The position numbers and the translations under genes are program-made. The notes under the pieces are model-generated. The model searched no databases and had not been told where the DNA came from. It was given only the letters and a program-made list of their open reading frames with translations. This document shows positions 62,100-64,000 of a DNA stretch of 64,000 nucleotides, one piece after another; position 1 is the first letter of the stretch; each line of letters opens with the position of its first letter. Source of the stretch: an uncultured Acetatifactor sp. (lineage in GTDB: Bacteria; Bacillota; Clostridia; Lachnospirales; Lachnospiraceae); contig CAJUFO010000002.1 of assembly GCA_910585615.1 (NCBI GenBank), positions 62,001-126,000 on the forward strand, given 5' to 3'.

Positions 62100-63164
62100 A
62101 TGAAAAAAATCGTTTTGACAGGCGGGGGCAGCGCGGGGCACGTTACCCCCAATATTGCATTGCTTCCCTCTTTGAAGGAAGCGGGGTATGAAATCGCTTA
62201 CATGGGGTCCTACGACGGCATTGAGAAGAGGCTCATCGGGGATTTTGACTTGCCGTATGTGGGCATCTCCACCGGTAAATTCCGTCGGTATCTGGATTTT
62301 AAGAATCTGACGGATCCCTTTCGGGTCATAAAAGGTTTCTCGGAGGCGAGGAAGTTCCTGAAGGAGTACCGTCCGGATGTAGTCTTTTCCAAGGGCGGCT
62401 TCGTCGCTGTCCCTGTAGTCCGTGCCGCGGCATCCCTGGGCATTCCGTGCATCATCCATGAATCCGACATGACGCCGGGGCTTGCCAACAAGATATGTGT
62501 TCCAGTGGCCAGGAAGGTGTGCTGCAACTTCCCGGAGACTTTGAAGCTGCTGCCTGAGGAAAAGGCGGTGCTGACAGGATCTCCGATTCGGGCGGAGCTG
62601 GCTCAGGGCAATAAGGTGGCCGGCCTGGACTTGTGCGGATTCAATGCCAATACGCCTGTTATCATGGTGATTGGGGGAAGCCTGGGGGCCGCCAACGTGA
62701 ACAAGGCGGTTCGCGCCGCGCTGCCCAGCCTGCTGGGGGACTTTCAGGTAGTCCACCTGTGCGGCAAGGATAAAATCGACAATCTGCTCCTGAATACGCC
62801 CGGTTATAAGCAGTTCGAGTATATCAAGGCCGAGCTGAAGGATCTCTTCGCCATAGCGGATGTGGTAATTTCCAGAGCCGGCGCGAACGCTATCTGCGAG
62901 CTGCTGGCCCTGAAGAAACCGAACATCCTGATACCGCTTCCCGCCTCCAGCAGCAGGGGCGACCAGCTGCTCAATGCCAAGTCTTTTGAGGCCCAGGGCT
63001 TCTCCATTGTAATCAACGAGGAGGATTTGACGACAGAGCTGTTGGTGGATAAGGTACATGAGCTCTATTTCTCCAGGCAGACCTTCCGCGATGCCATGAA
63101 CGACAGCGGACAGATGGACTCTGTCAGGAGAATCGTACAGCTGATAGAAGAGGCGATTTCTTGA
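62100..63164 (+). CDS. murG: UDP-N-acetylglucosamine:lipid I transferase MurG
   Basis: A 354-residue GT28 enzyme; the ATG at 62100 (MKKIVLTGG) is preferred to a TTG six bases upstream. The glycine-rich loops are GGGSAGHVTPNIAL and GGSLGAANVNKAV; SKGGFVAVPVVRA, IIHESDMTPGLANK and ISRAGANAICELLAL complete the pattern. It adds GlcNAc to lipid I to make lipid II. It is outside any division/wall cluster here, a layout known in Lachnospiraceae, so it could be the only copy or a paralogue. Confidence 0.95.
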   Translation: MKKIVLTGGGSAGHVTPNIALLPSLKEAGYEIAYMGSYDGIEKRLIGDFDLPYVGISTGKFRRYLDFKNLTDPFRVIKGFSEARKFLKEYRPDVVFSKGGFVAVPVVRAAASLGIPCIIHESDMTPGLANKICVPVARKVCCNFPETLKLLPEEKAVLTGSPIRAELAQGNKVAGLDLCGFNANTPVIMVIGGSLGAANVNKAVRAALPSLLGDFQVVHLCGKDKIDNLLLNTPGYKQFEYIKAELKDLFAIADVVISRAGANAICELLALKKPNILIPLPASSSRGDQLLNAKSFEAQGFSIVINEEDLTTELLVDKVHELYFSRQTFRDAMNDSGQMDSVRRIVQLIEEAIS

Positions 63165-63238
63165 AAGGCGATAGAGCGCACAACCGGTTCCTGTGTCGAA
63201 TATAGTAAATAGAAACTAAATAAGGCAGGAGATTCTTT

Positions 63239-63832
63239 ATGCTTATCGCTCCTCTCCTGTTTGGGATTTCGGCAAGCCTGGACGCGCTGCTGGTAGGGAT
63301 TGGCTATGGGCTCCGCAAAGTGCGCATCAGGCTCTGGCAGAACCTGACGATCAGCCTGGTCACCCTTGTGGGGACCTGCCTTTCCGTAGGGCTGGGGCAT
63401 CGGCTGGCGGTACTTCTGCCGGAGGCGGTGGGCGCATATGGGGGAAGCCTGGTGTTGATCCTCCTGGGGCTGTACTACATCGTGAAGTGGGTGGCCTCGT
63501 TCCTTCGAAGCAGCAGGGCAGCGCCTCCCAAGCCTCCGATGGATTATGGGAAACAGGAGCCGGCAGGGCCTGCCCCGGCGCTGCGGCTGTCAGAGGTATT
63601 TGCCCTAAGCCTGACGCTTTCCCTGAACAACCTGAGCGCGGGATTAAGCGCCAGCCTGGCAGGCCTTGCCCTGGCCCCCGCCGCCATCGCAACGTTTGTC
63701 TGTTCTGTGCTGTTTCTGGCTTCAGGCAACCGCCTGGGAGGCTGCCGCGCTTTCCAGTTGGCGGGCTGTGGGGCAGAGCCGGTTTCCGGCATACTGCTGA
63801 TAGGACTTGGGATAGCCTGGCTCTTCCGGTAG
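63239..63832 (+). CDS. YtaF/MntP-like six-segment membrane protein
   Basis: A 197-residue protein with two related three-segment halves. The first half has LFGISASLDALLVGIGYGLR, the Asp-bearing helix of the MntP manganese exporter family; in the second half the matching position is Asn (LTLSLNNLSAGLSASLAG), as in the sporulation protein YtaF. A polar loop lies between. Its role, manganese efflux or sporulation, cannot be settled from sequence. The 168 bases after it to the window end show no gene. Confidence 0.82.
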   Translation: MLIAPLLFGISASLDALLVGIGYGLRKVRIRLWQNLTISLVTLVGTCLSVGLGHRLAVLLPEAVGAYGGSLVLILLGLYYIVKWVASFLRSSRAAPPKPPMDYGKQEPAGPAPALRLSEVFALSLTLSLNNLSAGLSASLAGLALAPAAIATFVCSVLFLASGNRLGGCRAFQLAGCGAEPVSGILLIGLGIAWLFR

Positions 63833-64000
63833 CCTTGGATTCCGCAGCTCTCCGATTCTTTCCTGCGAAATGGGAACTAGCCCCATTTCGCTCTACATAT
63901 GTCTGTTCGCAAGATTTCCACTAAATATAGATTAAATATCGAAAACCCGACAGAAAAGGGAATAAGCCTTGAGAAGATGGGAAAAATGAAGAGGAAGAAA

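Overview
The window reads as a chromosomal segment of a Gram-positive gut Clostridia, most likely a Lachnospiraceae with a fairly GC-rich genome. This rests on strong AGGAGG-type ribosome sites, TTGACA/TATAAT promoters, LytR-CpsA-Psr and GH25 cell-wall proteins, CUT1 sugar ABC transporters lacking their own ATPase, a GHKL/LytTR two-component pair, a YtaF-like protein, luxS next to mtnN, and tRNA-Gly without an encoded CCA. No phage, complete insertion sequence, CRISPR array or rRNA is visible.

Bases 1-12150 and 19233-26708 hold a cell-surface polysaccharide locus: a GH25 lysozyme (cut by the window edge), rfbC, a Wzm-like permease, a multipass membrane protein, a Wzt-like ATPase with a C-terminal sugar-binding module, a methyltransferase fused to a kinase-like domain, and five family-2 glycosyltransferase genes (one with two catalytic domains). 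A polyprenyl-phosphate sugar transferase and a LytR-CpsA-Psr ligase complete the set. Together they suggest lipid-linked synthesis of a probably rhamnose-containing polymer, chain capping, ABC export and attachment to the wall. A large PAS hybrid histidine kinase, a phosphohexomutase and an AAA-ATPase/nuclease-like protein interrupt the locus. glmS, an HtrA protease and an unusual ClpX follow.

Bases 31781-34758 hold a decayed glycosidase-like gene, a GT39-like membrane protein and a charged coiled-coil protein. Bases 34772-42826 form a divergent amino-sugar locus. A MurK-like kinase and murQ run leftward from a good promoter. Two permeases, a lipoprotein binding protein and a cytosolic GH20 hexosaminidase run rightward. 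The likely task is import and breakdown of N-acetylmuramate/N-acetylglucosamine saccharides.

Bases 42900-50609 hold an orphan Phd-like antitoxin with a broken toxin, an ABC-2 exporter trio, a short leftward transcript with its own promoter, a possible 25-residue peptide and a terminator, then a TIM-barrel epimerase, dcd, a DUF3048 lipoprotein and a DUF3810 membrane metallopeptidase-like protein.

Bases 51115-57045 are visibly more A/T-rich. They carry an AgrA/AgrC-type regulator pair, its terminator with a group II intron remnant directly behind it, and a four-gene ABC module, probably an accessory peptide-sensing or export island. The right end carries tRNA-Gly, a frameshifted tiny gene, luxS-mtnN, a GtrA protein, a D-2-hydroxyacid dehydrogenase, a membrane protein of unknown role, a TSCPD protein, murG and a YtaF/MntP-like protein.
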